A program made the position numbers and the translations under genes. From the NCBI RefSeq assembly GCF_016093545.1, contig NZ_JADKYX010000001.1, forward strand, positions 620,001 through 684,000: a stretch of 64,000 nucleotides of DNA, in the 5' to 3' direction. The first letter of the stretch is position 1, and each line of letters begins with the position of its first letter. The stretch comes from Massilia rhizosphaerae. GTDB taxonomy: Bacteria; Pseudomonadota; Gammaproteobacteria; Burkholderiales; Burkholderiaceae_D. Positions 43,063-54,730 of the stretch are shown here, piece after piece. Under the pieces are notes generated by a model that worked only from the letters and a program-made list of their open reading frames with translations, was not told where the DNA came from and searched no databases.

Positions 43063-44250
43063 CTATCCCCTACAGGCGAGGCCGTAGCGCGTCATCATGC
43101 AGCCGTGCTGGTAGCACTGGCGCTCGTCGTAGCCGTGGGCGCGGCATTGCATCAGGGTTTCTTCGCGGCGCTGGCGCGCCGACGGCGCGGCGGCGGCCGC
43201 CGGTTCGTCCTGGACGGGCGCGCGGCGGGCCTGAGCGGCGGCATGCCTGCGCGCGGACGATGTGTGATGTGGCGTGCGCCGGGGCGGCTGGCTGACGTCG
43301 ACCGGCGCCGCGGTGCCACCGGCCGCCGGCGCCGCGGGCGCGTCGAGCGCCGGCGCGGGTGCGGGTGCGGGTGCGGACGCCGTTGCGGCATCCGGTTCCG
43401 GCGGCGCGGGCAGCGGCTTCACGGCGTCCGCCGGGGGGCTCTGCACCGGCAACGGGGACACCGGAGCCGGCGAGCCCGCCGCGAACGCCTGCGCGCCGCG
43501 TGACGCCGGTGCCGGTGCCGGTGCCGGGCTTGCCGGCGACGTGTTCGCCACGACGACGAGGGCGCCGTCGACCCGGTTTTCCTCATACAGCCACAAGCCG
43601 CCCGCCGCCAGGGCCGCCAGCAGGCTGCCGGCGATGCTCCAGGTGACGAGGCGGCGCTTCCACACGCTGCTCCAGGCCGGCTCCTCGCGCCGGGCCGCGT
43701 CGTCGCGCAGGCGCGCGGCCAGCCACTCGGCTTCCGCGTCGGGCTGGGTGGGGCGCGGGATCGTGCCGGGGTCGATGCCCGCATCGCTGCGCGGTTCGGG
43801 GGCCGGCTCGGGCGGGCGCGGCGGCGGCACGTGATCGGCGAAGGCGCGCGGGGACGGCTCCCGCTGGCGCGGCGGCGGCACGTGGCTGGCGCGCGCCTGC
43901 TCGCCGGGCACGGTCGGCTCGCCGGCCGGCGGCGCCGCCGCGGGTGGCAGTGGCGCCGTGGGCGGCGGCGGCCGGTGCTGCGCGGCCCGCTCGGCCCACG
44001 CCTCGATCGCCACGCCGAGGCCACGCGCCTGCGTGTCCGGAGCGCGCTGCATGGCGCCGGGGTCCGCCCGCTGCTCGGCCGGGCCGGCGCCGGGGCGCTG
44101 CGCGCCGGGGCCGTGCCACACCGCCGGCCGCGCGGGCCGTGCGGGCACCGCCGGAGCGGGCTCGCCCTGTGGCGGCGGCTCTGGCGGGTGCGGCGGCGGC
44201 GCCTGGGCCGAGCCGCTTTCCTGGAAGTCCTGCAACAATTGGGTCTTCAT
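43063..44250 (-). CDS. Proline-rich single-pass membrane protein, cysteine-rich C-terminus
   Basis: I recognise no known family in this 395-residue protein. Residues 1 to about 190 are cytoplasmic-like and extremely rich in proline, alanine and glutamate, with two copies of HVPPPR. A single helix follows near 205-225 (LVTWSIAGSLLAALAAGGLW). Then comes a long alanine/proline linker with PAPAPAPA and a basic patch. It ends in a small cysteine-rich module (MQCRAHGYDERQCYQHGCMM then CRG; four cysteines) that probably folds with disulfides in the periplasm. A bitopic protein tethering to the cell wall is possible, but function is unknown. Confidence 0.75.
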   Translation of the reverse strand: MKTQLLQDFQESGSAQAPPPHPPEPPPQGEPAPAVPARPARPAVWHGPGAQRPGAGPAEQRADPGAMQRAPDTQARGLGVAIEAWAERAAQHRPPPPTAPLPPAAAPPAGEPTVPGEQARASHVPPPRQREPSPRAFADHVPPPRPPEPAPEPRSDAGIDPGTIPRPTQPDAEAEWLAARLRDDAARREEPAWSSVWKRRLVTWSIAGSLLAALAAGGLWLYEENRVDGALVVVANTSPASPAPAPAPASRGAQAFAAGSPAPVSPLPVQSPPADAVKPLPAPPEPDAATASAPAPAPAPALDAPAAPAAGGTAAPVDVSQPPRRTPHHTSSARRHAAAQARRAPVQDEPAAAAAPSARQRREETLMQCRAHGYDERQCYQHGCMMTRYGLACRG

Positions 44251-44324
44251 GGTGCGATGCGCAATCCGGATAACCGGATGGGCAGTGTACCGAATCCCGG
44301 CCAAGCGCGGAGCGCGCCTGACCG

Positions 44325-46724
44325 CTACAGGGTGACGACGACCTCCAGCGGGGCCGAACGCACGGCCGGCAGCGGCACGTCGAGCACGCGGCGCCGGGCG
44401 TCCCAACGGAACGCCAGCGCCCGTCCGGCGGCCCGCACGGCGCGCGGCCGGGCCGCCACGTTGTGCACCTTGAGGTCGAACGTCCGGGCCGTGGGAGTCG
44501 CCGCGGCGCCCGTCTCGGGCGCGATCGTCAAGGCCAGGCGGCCGTCGGCCAGCCGGCTCGAAAAGCGCACCAGTTCGTACATGCCGGCCTCGTAGGCGTG
44601 CGGCGTGCGGCCGTCGTCGTCGTACAGATGGCCTTCGGCCCGGGTGACGCCGGCGTCGTGCCAGTAATGCAGGTCCAACTTCGCGGTCGAATAGTCGCGC
44701 GTGCTCTGCATGGGCGGCGCGAGCGGCACGAAGGCGCCGGCGCGGACGAACGTCGGGATGCGGTCCGGCCGCGTGGCGACCGTCTCGATGATGCCGCCGC
44801 GGTGCGGCGCGTCCGTGTAAAAATCGAACCACCTGCTCCCCTTGCGGGGGAACACGACGTCCTGGCGGGTCGCGCCGGGCGCCGTCACGGGGGCGACGAG
44901 GAAGTCGGGGCCCCACAGGTAGGTCGACGCCACGCCGGCGGTCGGGAGCATGTCGTCGTCCGGGTCCTCGAACAGCACCGGCCGCATCATCGGCATGCCC
45001 GTGCGGCTGTCGTCGAACGCGGCCGTGTAGTTATACGGCAGCATCGCGTAGCGCAGGCGGATGGCGTCGCGCGCGAGCGCTTCCACGGCCGGCGTGCGGA
45101 ACACGGCTTCGGACGGCACGTCCTCCTGCGCGTGCGGGCGGAAGATCGGCTGGAACACGCCGTATTGCAGCCAGCGCACGTACAGCTCGTCGTCCAGCAC
45201 GGGACCCGCGAAACCGCCGAGGTCCGAATGCATGTATGCCTGGCCCTGCATGCCCATCTGCAGCGCGATCTCCATCTGCGACTGCAAGCCGTCCCAGCCC
45301 CGGTGCACGTCGCCGGACCACGGGATCATGCCGAAGCGCTGCGACCCCGACCAGCCCGCGCGCATCAGGATGAACGGCCGCTCCTGCGGATAATCGCGCG
45401 CATAGCCGTCCGCGATCAGGCGCGCCCACTCGTGGCCGTAGATGTTGTGGACCTGGTCCGCAGTGCCGGTCGCGTGGTGCGCGCCGGACGGGTGCATCTC
45501 CGGCTCGCCCAGGTCGCCCCACCAGCCCGCGACGCCGCCCGCCTTGAGTTCCTTGTAGATGTTCCAGAACCAGTCGCGCGCCTGCGGCTTGAACACGTCG
45601 ATGAGGCCGGTGTTGCCGAAAAAAAAGTCGAACGTGTACGGTTTGCCGGCCGCATCCGTCGCCAGCACGCCGTGCTGCACGGCGTCCTGCCAGCGCTTCG
45701 ACGTCGTCAGCACGAACGGTTCCGTGATCACGACCGTCTTGACGCCCTTCTTGTCGAAGTCGGCCATCATCGCTTCCGCGTGGGGAAAGCTGTCGCGGTC
45801 CCAGGCGAGATTGCCCATCGTGCCCTTGACGGTCTTGCCGAACCAGTACAGGTCGAACACGATCGCATCCAGCGGGATCTTGTCGGCGATGAACTTGTCG
45901 ACGACGGCGCGCGCCTGGCTTTCCGTATGGTAGCCGAAGCGGCTCGCGAAATTGCCGAACGCCCAGCGCGGCGGCAGCGGCTGGCGGCCCGTCAGGCGCG
46001 TCGTCTCGTCCATCAGCTGCGCCCAGTCGTCGCCGGCGATCACCTGGTAGGTCTTGCGCCCGCCCATCACTTCGTAGCGCAGCGTGCCGTCCATGCGGCT
46101 GTCGAAGTCGAGCCAGCCGGCCTGCGGATTGTCGAAATGGAGCGCGTACCTGCGCGACGACACGGCCATCGGGATGCCGTAACCCATCTGGTCGGCGTGG
46201 TTGCCGAAGCTGTAGGACGCCTTGTTGTACAGGCGGAAGCGCTGGCCGCGGCGGTTCATGCCGGCCGCGCGCGACCCTGCGCCGTACAGCGCTTCGTCGC
46301 CCCGCAGCGAGAATTCGATGCTCTGCAGGCCGTCGTCATGGCCGTAGCCGTGTTTTTCCGCGACGAGCGGCTTGCCCTTGTACGCGTAGCTGATGCGAAA
46401 CGGCGACTTCTCGACCGTCACCGTGATGCCGTCCGTGACGAGTTCGATGCGGCCGTCCGCCTCCTTCACCACCGCCTTCGCCTGGCCGGGCGCCAGCACG
46501 ACGGCGTGCGACACGGGGTCGAATTGCTCGCCGCGCGGCACGAAGCTCGTCTCGACGATGTTCGCGTCGTAGGCACGGATCAGGTAGCGGCCGTCGCTGG
46601 TGGCGACGTCCAGCGTGCCGTTGTCGTTGCGGTAGCCGAGGTAGGCGCGGTCGGCATTCTGCGCGCGGGCCGGGAGGGCGGCGGCCAGGCACAGGGCGAG
46701 CACGGCGTGGGGAATGGGTTTCAT
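44325..46724 (-). CDS. Glycoside hydrolase family 31 (alpha-glucosidase-type), exported
   Basis: This 799-residue enzyme has a signal peptide (LALCLAAALPARA), an N-terminal beta-sandwich, a GH31 barrel and C-terminal beta domains. The nucleophile is D404 in GWWGDLGEPEM and the acid/base is near D472 in PWSGDVHRGWDGLQ. GH31 includes alpha-glucosidases, alpha-xylosidases and transglucosylases. The GDLGEPE form recalls the oligosaccharide alpha-transglucosylase branch, so transfer rather than hydrolysis is possible. It probably acts in the periplasm. GGGAGA precedes ATG at 46724. A small dyad (GTAGC-AAA-GCTAC, 46775-46787) upstream could be an operator. It stands alone. Confidence 0.92.
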   Translation of the reverse strand: MKPIPHAVLALCLAAALPARAQNADRAYLGYRNDNGTLDVATSDGRYLIRAYDANIVETSFVPRGEQFDPVSHAVVLAPGQAKAVVKEADGRIELVTDGITVTVEKSPFRISYAYKGKPLVAEKHGYGHDDGLQSIEFSLRGDEALYGAGSRAAGMNRRGQRFRLYNKASYSFGNHADQMGYGIPMAVSSRRYALHFDNPQAGWLDFDSRMDGTLRYEVMGGRKTYQVIAGDDWAQLMDETTRLTGRQPLPPRWAFGNFASRFGYHTESQARAVVDKFIADKIPLDAIVFDLYWFGKTVKGTMGNLAWDRDSFPHAEAMMADFDKKGVKTVVITEPFVLTTSKRWQDAVQHGVLATDAAGKPYTFDFFFGNTGLIDVFKPQARDWFWNIYKELKAGGVAGWWGDLGEPEMHPSGAHHATGTADQVHNIYGHEWARLIADGYARDYPQERPFILMRAGWSGSQRFGMIPWSGDVHRGWDGLQSQMEIALQMGMQGQAYMHSDLGGFAGPVLDDELYVRWLQYGVFQPIFRPHAQEDVPSEAVFRTPAVEALARDAIRLRYAMLPYNYTAAFDDSRTGMPMMRPVLFEDPDDDMLPTAGVASTYLWGPDFLVAPVTAPGATRQDVVFPRKGSRWFDFYTDAPHRGGIIETVATRPDRIPTFVRAGAFVPLAPPMQSTRDYSTAKLDLHYWHDAGVTRAEGHLYDDDGRTPHAYEAGMYELVRFSSRLADGRLALTIAPETGAAATPTARTFDLKVHNVAARPRAVRAAGRALAFRWDARRRVLDVPLPAVRSAPLEVVVTL

Positions 46725-46913
46725 GGTCTCCCGTCGTTGTCGTTGTTGGAATGGAAGAATTTTACCCGGTTAACGTAGCAAAGCTACACGCATGGGAGGA
46801 TGTGCGTAAAATACGGCAAACCAAAACGTAGTTTGACTACTTCCGTACTGTTGTGCGGCACCCGCGGCATTCTCGGGTCAGAATAGCGGCAAACACAATC
46901 CACGAGAGACCAC

Positions 46914-47699
46914 ATGCGTATCGCCACGTTCAACGTCAACGGCATCAACAGCCGCCTCCCCGCCCTGCTGCAATGGCTGGAGGAAACGCAGCCGGACGTC
47001 GCCTGCCTGCAGGAGCTCAAGGCGCCCCAGGAAAAATTTCCCGAGATGGAGATCCGCGCTGCCGGCTATTGCCCGATCTGGCACGGCCAGAAAAGCTGGA
47101 ACGGCGTCGCGATCCTCGCGCGCGGGACGGAGCCGCAGGAGTCGCAGCGCGGCCTGCCGGGCGATCCGGACGACGAACAGAGCCGCTACATCGAGGCCGT
47201 CGTGAACGGCATCCTCGTCGCCTGCCTGTATCTGCCGAACGGCAATCCGGCGCCGGGTCCCAAATTCGATTACAAGCTGCGCTGGTTCGCGCGCCTGCAG
47301 GTGCGCGCGCAAGAGTTGATCGCCACCGGGGCGCCCGTCGTCATCGCGGGCGACTACAACGTGATGCCGACCGAACTCGACGTCTACAAGCCGGAGCGCT
47401 GGGTCGACGATGCCCTGTTCCGTCCGGAGACGCGGGAAGCCTACCGGCGCCTGCTCGACCAGGGCTGGACGGACGCGCTGCGCGCCCTGCATCCGGACGA
47501 AGTCATCTACACGTTCTGGGATTATTTTCGTGACGCGTACGGCCGCAACGCGGGCCTGCGCATCGACCACCTGCTCGTCAGCCCGGCGCTGGCACCGAAG
47601 CTGAAGGCGGCCGGCGTCGACCGCGACGTGCGCGGGCGCACCAAGCCCAGCGACCACGCCCCCACGTGGATCGAGCTGGACTGGCCCAAGCTTGGGTGA
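46914..47699 (+). CDS. xth: Exodeoxyribonuclease III
   Basis: The 261-residue protein belongs to the ExoIII/AP endonuclease family. It has MRIATFNVNGINSRLPALLQ, CLQELK with the metal-binding glutamate, GDYNVMPTELDVY with catalytic aspartate and asparagine, LRIDHLLVS, and the C-terminal KPSDHAPTWIEL with the catalytic aspartate-histidine. It cuts abasic sites and degrades 3' ends in base excision repair. It converges on the TetR gene with 3 bases between the stops. Confidence 0.95.
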   Translation: MRIATFNVNGINSRLPALLQWLEETQPDVACLQELKAPQEKFPEMEIRAAGYCPIWHGQKSWNGVAILARGTEPQESQRGLPGDPDDEQSRYIEAVVNGILVACLYLPNGNPAPGPKFDYKLRWFARLQVRAQELIATGAPVVIAGDYNVMPTELDVYKPERWVDDALFRPETREAYRRLLDQGWTDALRALHPDEVIYTFWDYFRDAYGRNAGLRIDHLLVSPALAPKLKAAGVDRDVRGRTKPSDHAPTWIELDWPKLG

Positions 47700-47702
47700 G
47701 CG

Positions 47703-48341
47703 TCAGCCTGCGGCCTGGCGCCGCAGCGGCGGCCGACCCAGCACCATGCCGAGGCGCAGCGCGCTCTCGGTGACGACGTCGATGTCGGGCGTGTAGCCAT
47801 CCTCGATCCAGCGCAGTGCGATGTGGATCACGCCGCCGACAATGCCCGCTTCCAGCAGAGGATCGGGCGGCACATCCGGCGGCACGACGTAGCGCCCCAC
47901 CTGTTCGCCGATGGCACGCAGCGCGGCATCGAATGCCTTGTCGACGGCCCGGCTGACACCGCGGATCTCGACGAGGAACACGCGCGCCGAACGGGGCTCG
48001 CGCTGCAGCGCCGCAAAATACGTCCGCAGCATCGCGCGCGCCCGCGCGACCCGGCTGCGGCCGGCCCGGCGTCCCGCCTCCCGGATTTCGCCCAATACAC
48101 TGTACGTGACGGCGTTGAACGAGGCGATCAGCAGCTCTTCGCTGTTGGCGAAGGATTCGTAAAAATAACGTTCCGTGAGCCCGGCGGCTTCGCACACGGC
48201 CTTGACCGTGGATTGGCGATAGCCGCGGTCGCCGTAGACGGCGACCGCAGCCCCGATCAACTGGGAACGGCGCTGGGCGCGCCGTTCATCTTGCGGGACA
48301 CCGCGATAGGGCCGGGCAGTTTGTGAAGATTCTGGAGGCAT
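47703..48341 (-). CDS. TetR family regulator
   Basis: This 212-residue repressor has the TetR helix-turn-helix near the N-terminus (AAVAVYGDRGYRQSTVKAVCEAAGLTERYFYESFANSEELL in two short conserved blocks, about 31-71) and a helical ligand domain. It is divergent from the alpha/beta hydrolase gene with 106 bases between, where a dyad of the right size is found (48378-48395). It probably represses the hydrolase and itself; the inducer is unknown. Confidence 0.88.
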   Translation of the reverse strand: MPPESSQTARPYRGVPQDERRAQRRSQLIGAAVAVYGDRGYRQSTVKAVCEAAGLTERYFYESFANSEELLIASFNAVTYSVLGEIREAGRRAGRSRVARARAMLRTYFAALQREPRSARVFLVEIRGVSRAVDKAFDAALRAIGEQVGRYVVPPDVPPDPLLEAGIVGGVIHIALRWIEDGYTPDIDVVTESALRLGMVLGRPPLRRQAAG

Positions 48342-48377
48342 TCTTCTATTTTCTCACAGAACAATGGACGCCAAATG

Positions 48378-48395
48378 TGACAATATTATGTGTCA
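48378..48395. promoter_or_regulatory. Candidate TetR operator
   Basis: TGACA at 48378-48382 and TGTCA at 48391-48395 form an inverted repeat around the AT-rich ATATTATG, in the gap between the divergent TetR and hydrolase genes. The spacing and position fit a TetR dimer site. The local AT content also fits a promoter. Confidence 0.45.
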
Positions 48396-48447
48396 ATCAA
48401 GCCTGCCTCAACCTTTAGCGGAACCTCCAAAAGAAAGCGATCGTGCG

Positions 48448-49431
48448 ATGAACTACGTCCTGTCCGCCGCGGGCATCCTGGCCCTGGCCGTCCTGCTGAG
48501 CGTCCTGTTCACGGCGTACGTGGCGCGCAAGGTGGAAGCGCTGTTGCCGCCGACGGGCCGCTGCGTCGACGTGCCCGGCGCGCGCCTGCACGTGCGCGAG
48601 TTCGCCGGCGGCGCCCCGGGCGCGCCGGCGATCCTGCTCGTGCACGGCCTCACCGGCCAGCTGGCCCATTTCACCTTCGGCGTGACGGGACGCCTGCAGG
48701 GGCGGCACCGGCTCGTCGCCGTCGACCGGCCGGGCTCCGGCTACTCGACGCGCGCGCCGGGCGTGCCGGCGGACCTGCGCACGCAGGCGGCCGCCCTCGC
48801 CGCGCTGATCGAGCAGTTGGGGCTCGAGCGGCCGCTCGTCGTCGGCCACTCGCTGGGCGGCGCGCTGGCCCTCGCCCTCGCGCTGGACCACCCGCGCCAC
48901 GTGGGCGCACTCGCCCTCGTCGCGCCGCTGACGCACATGCAGGACCGGGTGCCGTCCGTGTTCGAGGGCCTGACGATTTTGTCGCCCGTGTGGCGCACCA
49001 TCGTCGCCTGGACGCTCGCGACGCCCGTCTCGATCAAGAACAGCCGCGCGACGCTGGACGCGGTGTTCGGTCCCGAACCGGTGCCGGACGATTTCGCCAC
49101 GCGCGCCGGCGGCCTGCTCGGCCTGCGGCCGGGCGCCTTCCTGGCCGCATCGGACGACCTGCGCTTCCTCCCCGACTGCCTGCCCGAGCAACAGACGCGC
49201 TACGCCGAACTGGACCTGCCCGTGTCCATCCTGTACGGCAAGGACGACCGCATCCTCGATCCGCAGGCGCACGGCCAGGCGCTGGCCGACAAGGTCCGCG
49301 GCGCGCGGCTGGAACTGGTCGAGGGCGGCCACATGCTGCCCATGACCAATCCTGAGGCCACGGCCGCCTTCATCGCGGCCACCGCCGCCCGCTGCCGCGG
49401 CGGTGCGCGCGCGGCCGCCGTGCACGGCTGA
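48448..49431 (+). CDS. Alpha/beta hydrolase with N-terminal membrane anchor
   Basis: The 327-residue protein starts with a helix (YVLSAAGILALAVLLSVLF) and then an alpha/beta hydrolase fold. The oxyanion region is LLVHGLTGQ, the nucleophile serine lies in VVGHSLGGALAL, the acid in ILYGKDDRILDP and the histidine in VEGGHMLPM. Together they form a complete catalytic triad. The substrate (ester, lactone or epoxide) is not apparent. The anchor suggests that it is fixed to the inner membrane. ATG at 48448 has only a weak ribosome site. It is divergent from a TetR regulator. Confidence 0.88.
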   Translation: MNYVLSAAGILALAVLLSVLFTAYVARKVEALLPPTGRCVDVPGARLHVREFAGGAPGAPAILLVHGLTGQLAHFTFGVTGRLQGRHRLVAVDRPGSGYSTRAPGVPADLRTQAAALAALIEQLGLERPLVVGHSLGGALALALALDHPRHVGALALVAPLTHMQDRVPSVFEGLTILSPVWRTIVAWTLATPVSIKNSRATLDAVFGPEPVPDDFATRAGGLLGLRPGAFLAASDDLRFLPDCLPEQQTRYAELDLPVSILYGKDDRILDPQAHGQALADKVRGARLELVEGGHMLPMTNPEATAAFIAATAARCRGGARAAAVHG

Positions 49432-49517
49432 GCTTGCCGCATCGGCCGGACGACCGGCCATCCCCTTGTCCGAATCGGCCCACCTTCGCTGCACCGCATG
49501 CTAAGGTCCGGGCCTGA

Positions 49518-50887
<1,370 letters not shown>

Positions 50888-50888
<1 letters not shown>

Positions 50889-51964
50889 TGAAGCGCGACA
50901 TCGACAAGGATACCGTCGGCGGGCAGGCGGCGCCGGCGCAGCAGGACAAGACGACCCCGATGACGATGATCCAGGCCCTCCGATCGGCCATGGACGTCAT
51001 GTTGGGACGTAGCGACGACGTCGTCATCTACGGCCAGGACGTGGGCTATTTCGGTGGCGTGTTCCGCGTGACGGACGGCCTGCAGGCGAAGTACGGCAAG
51101 CAGCGCGTGTTCGACGCGCCGATCTCGGAAGGCGGCATCGTCGGCACCGCGGTCGGCATGGCCGCGTACGGCCTGCGGCCCGTCGTCGAGATCCAGTTCG
51201 CCGACTATTTTTATCCGGCCACCGACCAGATCGTGTCGGAGGCGGCGCGCCTGCGCTACCGCTCGGCGGGCGACTTCACGGCGCCGCTGACGATCCGCAT
51301 GCCCTGCGGCGGCGGCATCTACGGCGGCCAGACGCACAGCCAGAGCCCGGAAGCGTTCTTCACCCACGTGTGCGGCCTGCGCACGGTGATGCCGTCCAAC
51401 CCGTACGACGCGAAAGGCCTGCTGATCGCCGCGATCGAGAACGACGACCCGGTGATCTTCCTGGAGCCGAAGCGGCTGTACAACGGCCCGTTCGACGGCC
51501 ACCACGACCGCCCCGTCGTCTCGTGGGCCAAGCATCCGCGCGGCGACGTCCCGGAAGGCTATTACACGGTCCCGCTGGACAAGGCCGCCGTGTTCCGCGA
51601 AGGCGCCGACCTCACCGTGCTCACCTACGGCACGATGGTCTGGGTGTCGGAAGCGGCCGCCAACGAGACCGGCATCGACGCCGAGATCATCGACCTGCGC
51701 ACCCTGTGGCCGCTGGACCTGGAGACGGTCGTCGCATCCGTGCAAAAAACCGGCCGCTGCGTCGTCGTCCACGAGGCGACGCGCACCAGCGGCTTCGGTG
51801 CGGAACTGGCGGCCCTCGTGCAGGAACACTGCTTCTACCACCTGGAAGCGCCGATCGAGCGCGTGACGGGCTGGGACACGCCCTACCCGCACGCGCAGGA
51901 ATGGGCGTATTTTCCGGGACCCGACCGCGTGGGCGCGGCATTCAAGCGAGCGATGGAGGCCTGA
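50888..51964 (+). CDS. bkdA2: Branched-chain 2-oxoacid dehydrogenase E1 beta subunit
   Basis: The 358-residue protein pairs with E1 alpha. Its N-terminal part has MTMIQALRSAMDVMLGRSDD, the pocket residues of GQDVGYFGGVFRVTDGLQAK and FDAPISEGGIVGTAVGMAAY, where the glutamate activates ThDP. The C-terminal half has SEAARLRYRS, CGGGIYGGQTHSQSPEAFF and RVTGWDTPYPH. The first 22 residues are extra compared with many homologues. It overlaps bkdA1 by one base, and bkdB starts 2 bases after its end. Confidence 0.96.
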
Positions 51965-51966
51965 GG

Positions 51967-53310
51967 ATGGGACAGCATGTGATCAAGATGCCGGACCTGG
52001 GCGAAGGCATCGCGGAAGTGGAAGTCGTCGCGTGGCGCGTGCAGCCCGGCGACGCAATCGTCGAGGACCAGATCCTGGCCGACGTCATGACGGACAAGGC
52101 GACCGTGGAGATTCCGTCGCCCGTGCACGGCACGGTCGTCGCGCTCGGCGGCAAGGTGGGCGAGTCGCTGGCCGTCGGCGCGGAGCTGATCCGGCTCGAG
52201 GTCGAAGGCGCGGGCAATGCGCCCCCCGTCGCGCGGCCCGCGGCCGCCGCGGACGAAGCGGCCGAGGAGCCGGCCGACGAACCGGCCGACGTCCCGCACG
52301 GCTACGTGCCGGAGCCGCCGCGCGTGGCACAAGGGGCGGCGAGCGTCGCCGAGGCCCCGGCCGCCGTCGCGTCCCCGCCGCTTTCCCGCCCCGCACCCGC
52401 GCGTGCGCCGGCGCCCGCGTTGCGCGCGGCCGGCGACAAGCCGCTGGCCGCGCCGGCCGTGCGCAAGCGCGCGTGGGACCTGGGCATCGAACTGCAATAC
52501 GTGGCCGGCAGCGGCCCGGCGGGACGCATCACGCACGCCGATCTCGACGCGTATGCGAGCGGCCAGCGGCGCGGCCATCCGGCGGCTGCGGACGGCCGTT
52601 ACGCGCATCTCGAAGGCGAGGAAGCCGTCCCCGTGATCGGCCTGCGCCGCAAGATCGCGGAAAAAATGCAGCTGGCAAAGCGCCGGATTCCCCACTTCAC
52701 TTACGTCGAGGAGATCGACGTGACGGACCTGGAAACGTTGCGCGCCCAGCTGAACGCGCGCTACGGCGAGGAACGGGGCAAGCTCACCCTGCTGCCCCTG
52801 CTGATGCGCGCCGTCGTCCTCGCCGTGCGCCAGTTCCCGGACGTGAACGCCCGCTACGACGACGAGGCGAACGTCGTCACGCGCTACCAGCCGGTCCACA
52901 TCGGCATCGCGACGCAGACGGACGCCGGCCTGATGGTGCCCGTCGTGCGCCACGCCGAGGCGCGCGATCCCTGGTCCTCCGCGTCCGAAATCGCCCGCCT
53001 GGCCGACGCGGCCCGCAACGGCAAGGCGGCGAGAGACGAGCTGTCCGGGTCGACGATCACGATCACGAGCCTCGGCGCGCTGGGCGGCATCGTCAGCACG
53101 CCCGTCATCAACCATCCGGAAGTGGCGATCGTGGGCGTGAACCGCATCGTCGACCGGCCCGTCATCAAAAACGGCGGCATGGTGGCGCGCAAGCTGATGA
53201 ATTTGTCGTCGTCGTTCGACCACCGCGTCATCGACGGCATGGTGGCGGCGGAATTCATCCAGGCGATCCGCGGCTATCTGGAATCGCCCGCCACCCTGTT
53301 CGTGGAGTGA
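51967..53310 (+). CDS. bkdB: Branched-chain 2-oxoacid dehydrogenase E2 (lipoamide acyltransferase)
   Basis: This 447-residue core enzyme has one lipoyl domain (about 3-78, lipoylated lysine about 44 in [11 protein letters not shown]), an alanine/proline linker, an E1/E3-binding domain (about 160-195, [15 protein letters not shown] and [11 protein letters not shown]) and the acyltransferase domain (about 215-447) ending in [12 protein letters not shown], with the catalytic histidine and aspartate. It passes the acyl group from E1 to CoA. It is preceded by GAGG and joined to the dehydrogenase genes on both sides. Confidence 0.96.
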   Translation: MGQHVIKMPDLGEGIAEVEVVAWRVQPGDAIVEDQILADVMTDKATVEIPSPVHGTVVALGGKVGESLAVGAELIRLEVEGAGNAPPVARPAAAADEAAEEPADEPADVPHGYVPEPPRVAQGAASVAEAPAAVASPPLSRPAPARAPAPALRAAGDKPLAAPAVRKRAWDLGIELQYVAGSGPAGRITHADLDAYASGQRRGHPAAADGRYAHLEGEEAVPVIGLRRKIAEKMQLAKRRIPHFTYVEEIDVTDLETLRAQLNARYGEERGKLTLLPLLMRAVVLAVRQFPDVNARYDDEANVVTRYQPVHIGIATQTDAGLMVPVVRHAEARDPWSSASEIARLADAARNGKAARDELSGSTITITSLGALGGIVSTPVINHPEVAIVGVNRIVDRPVIKNGGMVARKLMNLSSSFDHRVIDGMVAAEFIQAIRGYLESPATLFVE

Positions 53311-53314
53311 ACGC

Positions 53315-54715
53315 ATGGCACTGACGAACGACACCACCACCCTCCTCGTCATCGGCGGCGGCCCGGGCGGCTACGTGGCGGCGATCCGCGCCGGCCAGCT
53401 GGGCATCCCGACCGTCCTCGTCGAAGGCGCGGACCTGGGCGGCACCTGCCTGAACATCGGCTGCATCCCGTCCAAGGCCCTGATCCACGCGGCCGACACA
53501 TTCCACCAGGCCGCGCACCTGGCGCACGAGTCGCCGCTCGGCATCCGCGCGGGCGCGCCGACGATCGATGTCGCCCAAACCGTCGCATGGAAGGACGGCA
53601 TCGTCAAGCGGCTGACGGGCGGCGTCGGCGCGCTGTTGAAAAAGAACGGCGTGAAGGTCGTGCGCGGCTGGGCGCGCATCCTCGACGGCAAGACGGTCGA
53701 AGTGGCCCAGGGCGACGACACCTTGCGCATCCGCTGCGAGCACCTGCTGCTCGCGACGGGGTCCGTGCCGGTCGAGCTGCCGTTCCTGCCGTTCGGCGGC
53801 GCCGTCGTGTCGTCGACGGAGGCGCTGGCGCCGGCCACGCTGCCCGGCCACCTCGTCGTCGTCGGCGCCGGCTACATCGGGCTGGAGCTGGGCATCGCCT
53901 ACCGCAAGCTGGGCGCGCGGGTCACGGTCGTGGAAGCGGCCGGCCGCGTGCTGCCCGCCTACGACGACGAATTCGCAAAGCCCGTCGCGGCGAGCCTCGA
54001 GCGGCTGGGGATCGCCGTCCACCTCGAATCCAGCGTGCTCGGTCCGGCCGCCGACGGCCGCGGCGTGCGCATGAAAAACGGCGGCGGCGAAGACACGGTG
54101 CTGGAAGCGGACCGCGTGCTCGTCGCCGTCGGCCGCCGGCCCCGCACGGACGGGTATGGGCTCGAGAGCCTGCTGCTCGACATGAACGGGCGCTTCGTCC
54201 GCATCGACAACCAGTGCCGCACGTCGATGCGCAACGTGTGGGCCATCGGCGACCTGACAGGCGAACCGATGCTCGCCCACCGCGCGATGGCCCAGGGCGA
54301 GATGGTGGCCGAGATCGTCGCGGGCAAGCGCCGCCATTTCACGCCGGCCGCGATTCCCGCCGTCTGCTTCACGGACCCGGAAGTGGTCGTCGCCGGCATG
54401 ACGCCGCAACAGGCCGCGCAACTGGGCGTGGAGTGCATCGCCGCGAGCTTCCCGTTCGCCGCCAACGGCCGCGCGCTGACGCTGGAGGCGCCGGACGGCT
54501 TCGTGCGCGTCGTCGCCCGCAAGGCCGATCACGTCATCGTCGGCTGGCAGGCCGTCGGTGCCGGCGTGTCCGAACTGGCGGCCGCGTTCGGGCAATCCAT
54601 CGAGATGGGCGCGCAGCTCGAGGACGTGGCGGGCACGATCCACGCTCACCCGACCCTCGGCGAAGCCGTGCAGGAGGCGGCGTTGCGCGCGCTGGGGCAC
54701 GCGCTGCACGTCTGA
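53315..54715 (+). CDS. lpdV: Dihydrolipoyl dehydrogenase (E3) of the bkd complex
   Basis: The 466-residue flavoprotein reoxidises the lipoyl arm of E2, passing electrons to NAD. It has the FAD motif [19 protein letters not shown], the redox cysteines C45 and C50 in [15 protein letters not shown], the NAD-binding [20 protein letters not shown], and the C-terminal histidine-glutamate pair in THPTLGE-type sequence ([14 protein letters not shown]). Its position 4 bases after bkdB marks it as the branched-chain-specific copy (LpdV). A 14-bp hairpin follows the stop. Confidence 0.95.
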   Translation: MALTNDTTTLLVIGGGPGGYVAAIRAGQLGIPTVLVEGADLGGTCLNIGCIPSKALIHAADTFHQAAHLAHESPLGIRAGAPTIDVAQTVAWKDGIVKRLTGGVGALLKKNGVKVVRGWARILDGKTVEVAQGDDTLRIRCEHLLLATGSVPVELPFLPFGGAVVSSTEALAPATLPGHLVVVGAGYIGLELGIAYRKLGARVTVVEAAGRVLPAYDDEFAKPVAASLERLGIAVHLESSVLGPAADGRGVRMKNGGGEDTVLEADRVLVAVGRRPRTDGYGLESLLLDMNGRFVRIDNQCRTSMRNVWAIGDLTGEPMLAHRAMAQGEMVAEIVAGKRRHFTPAAIPAVCFTDPEVVVAGMTPQQAAQLGVECIAASFPFAANGRALTLEAPDGFVRVVARKADHVIVGWQAVGAGVSELAAAFGQSIEMGAQLEDVAGTIHAHPTLGEAVQEAALRALGHALHV

Positions 54716-54730
54716 CCCGCCGCGCGCAAA

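Noticed and set aside
43330..43530. GC-rich short tandem repeats (GCCGGTGCCGGT-like), considered as a CRISPR or minisatellite
   Set aside because: They encode alternating alanine and proline within one open frame and have no spacers; they are codon-level repeats of the linker.
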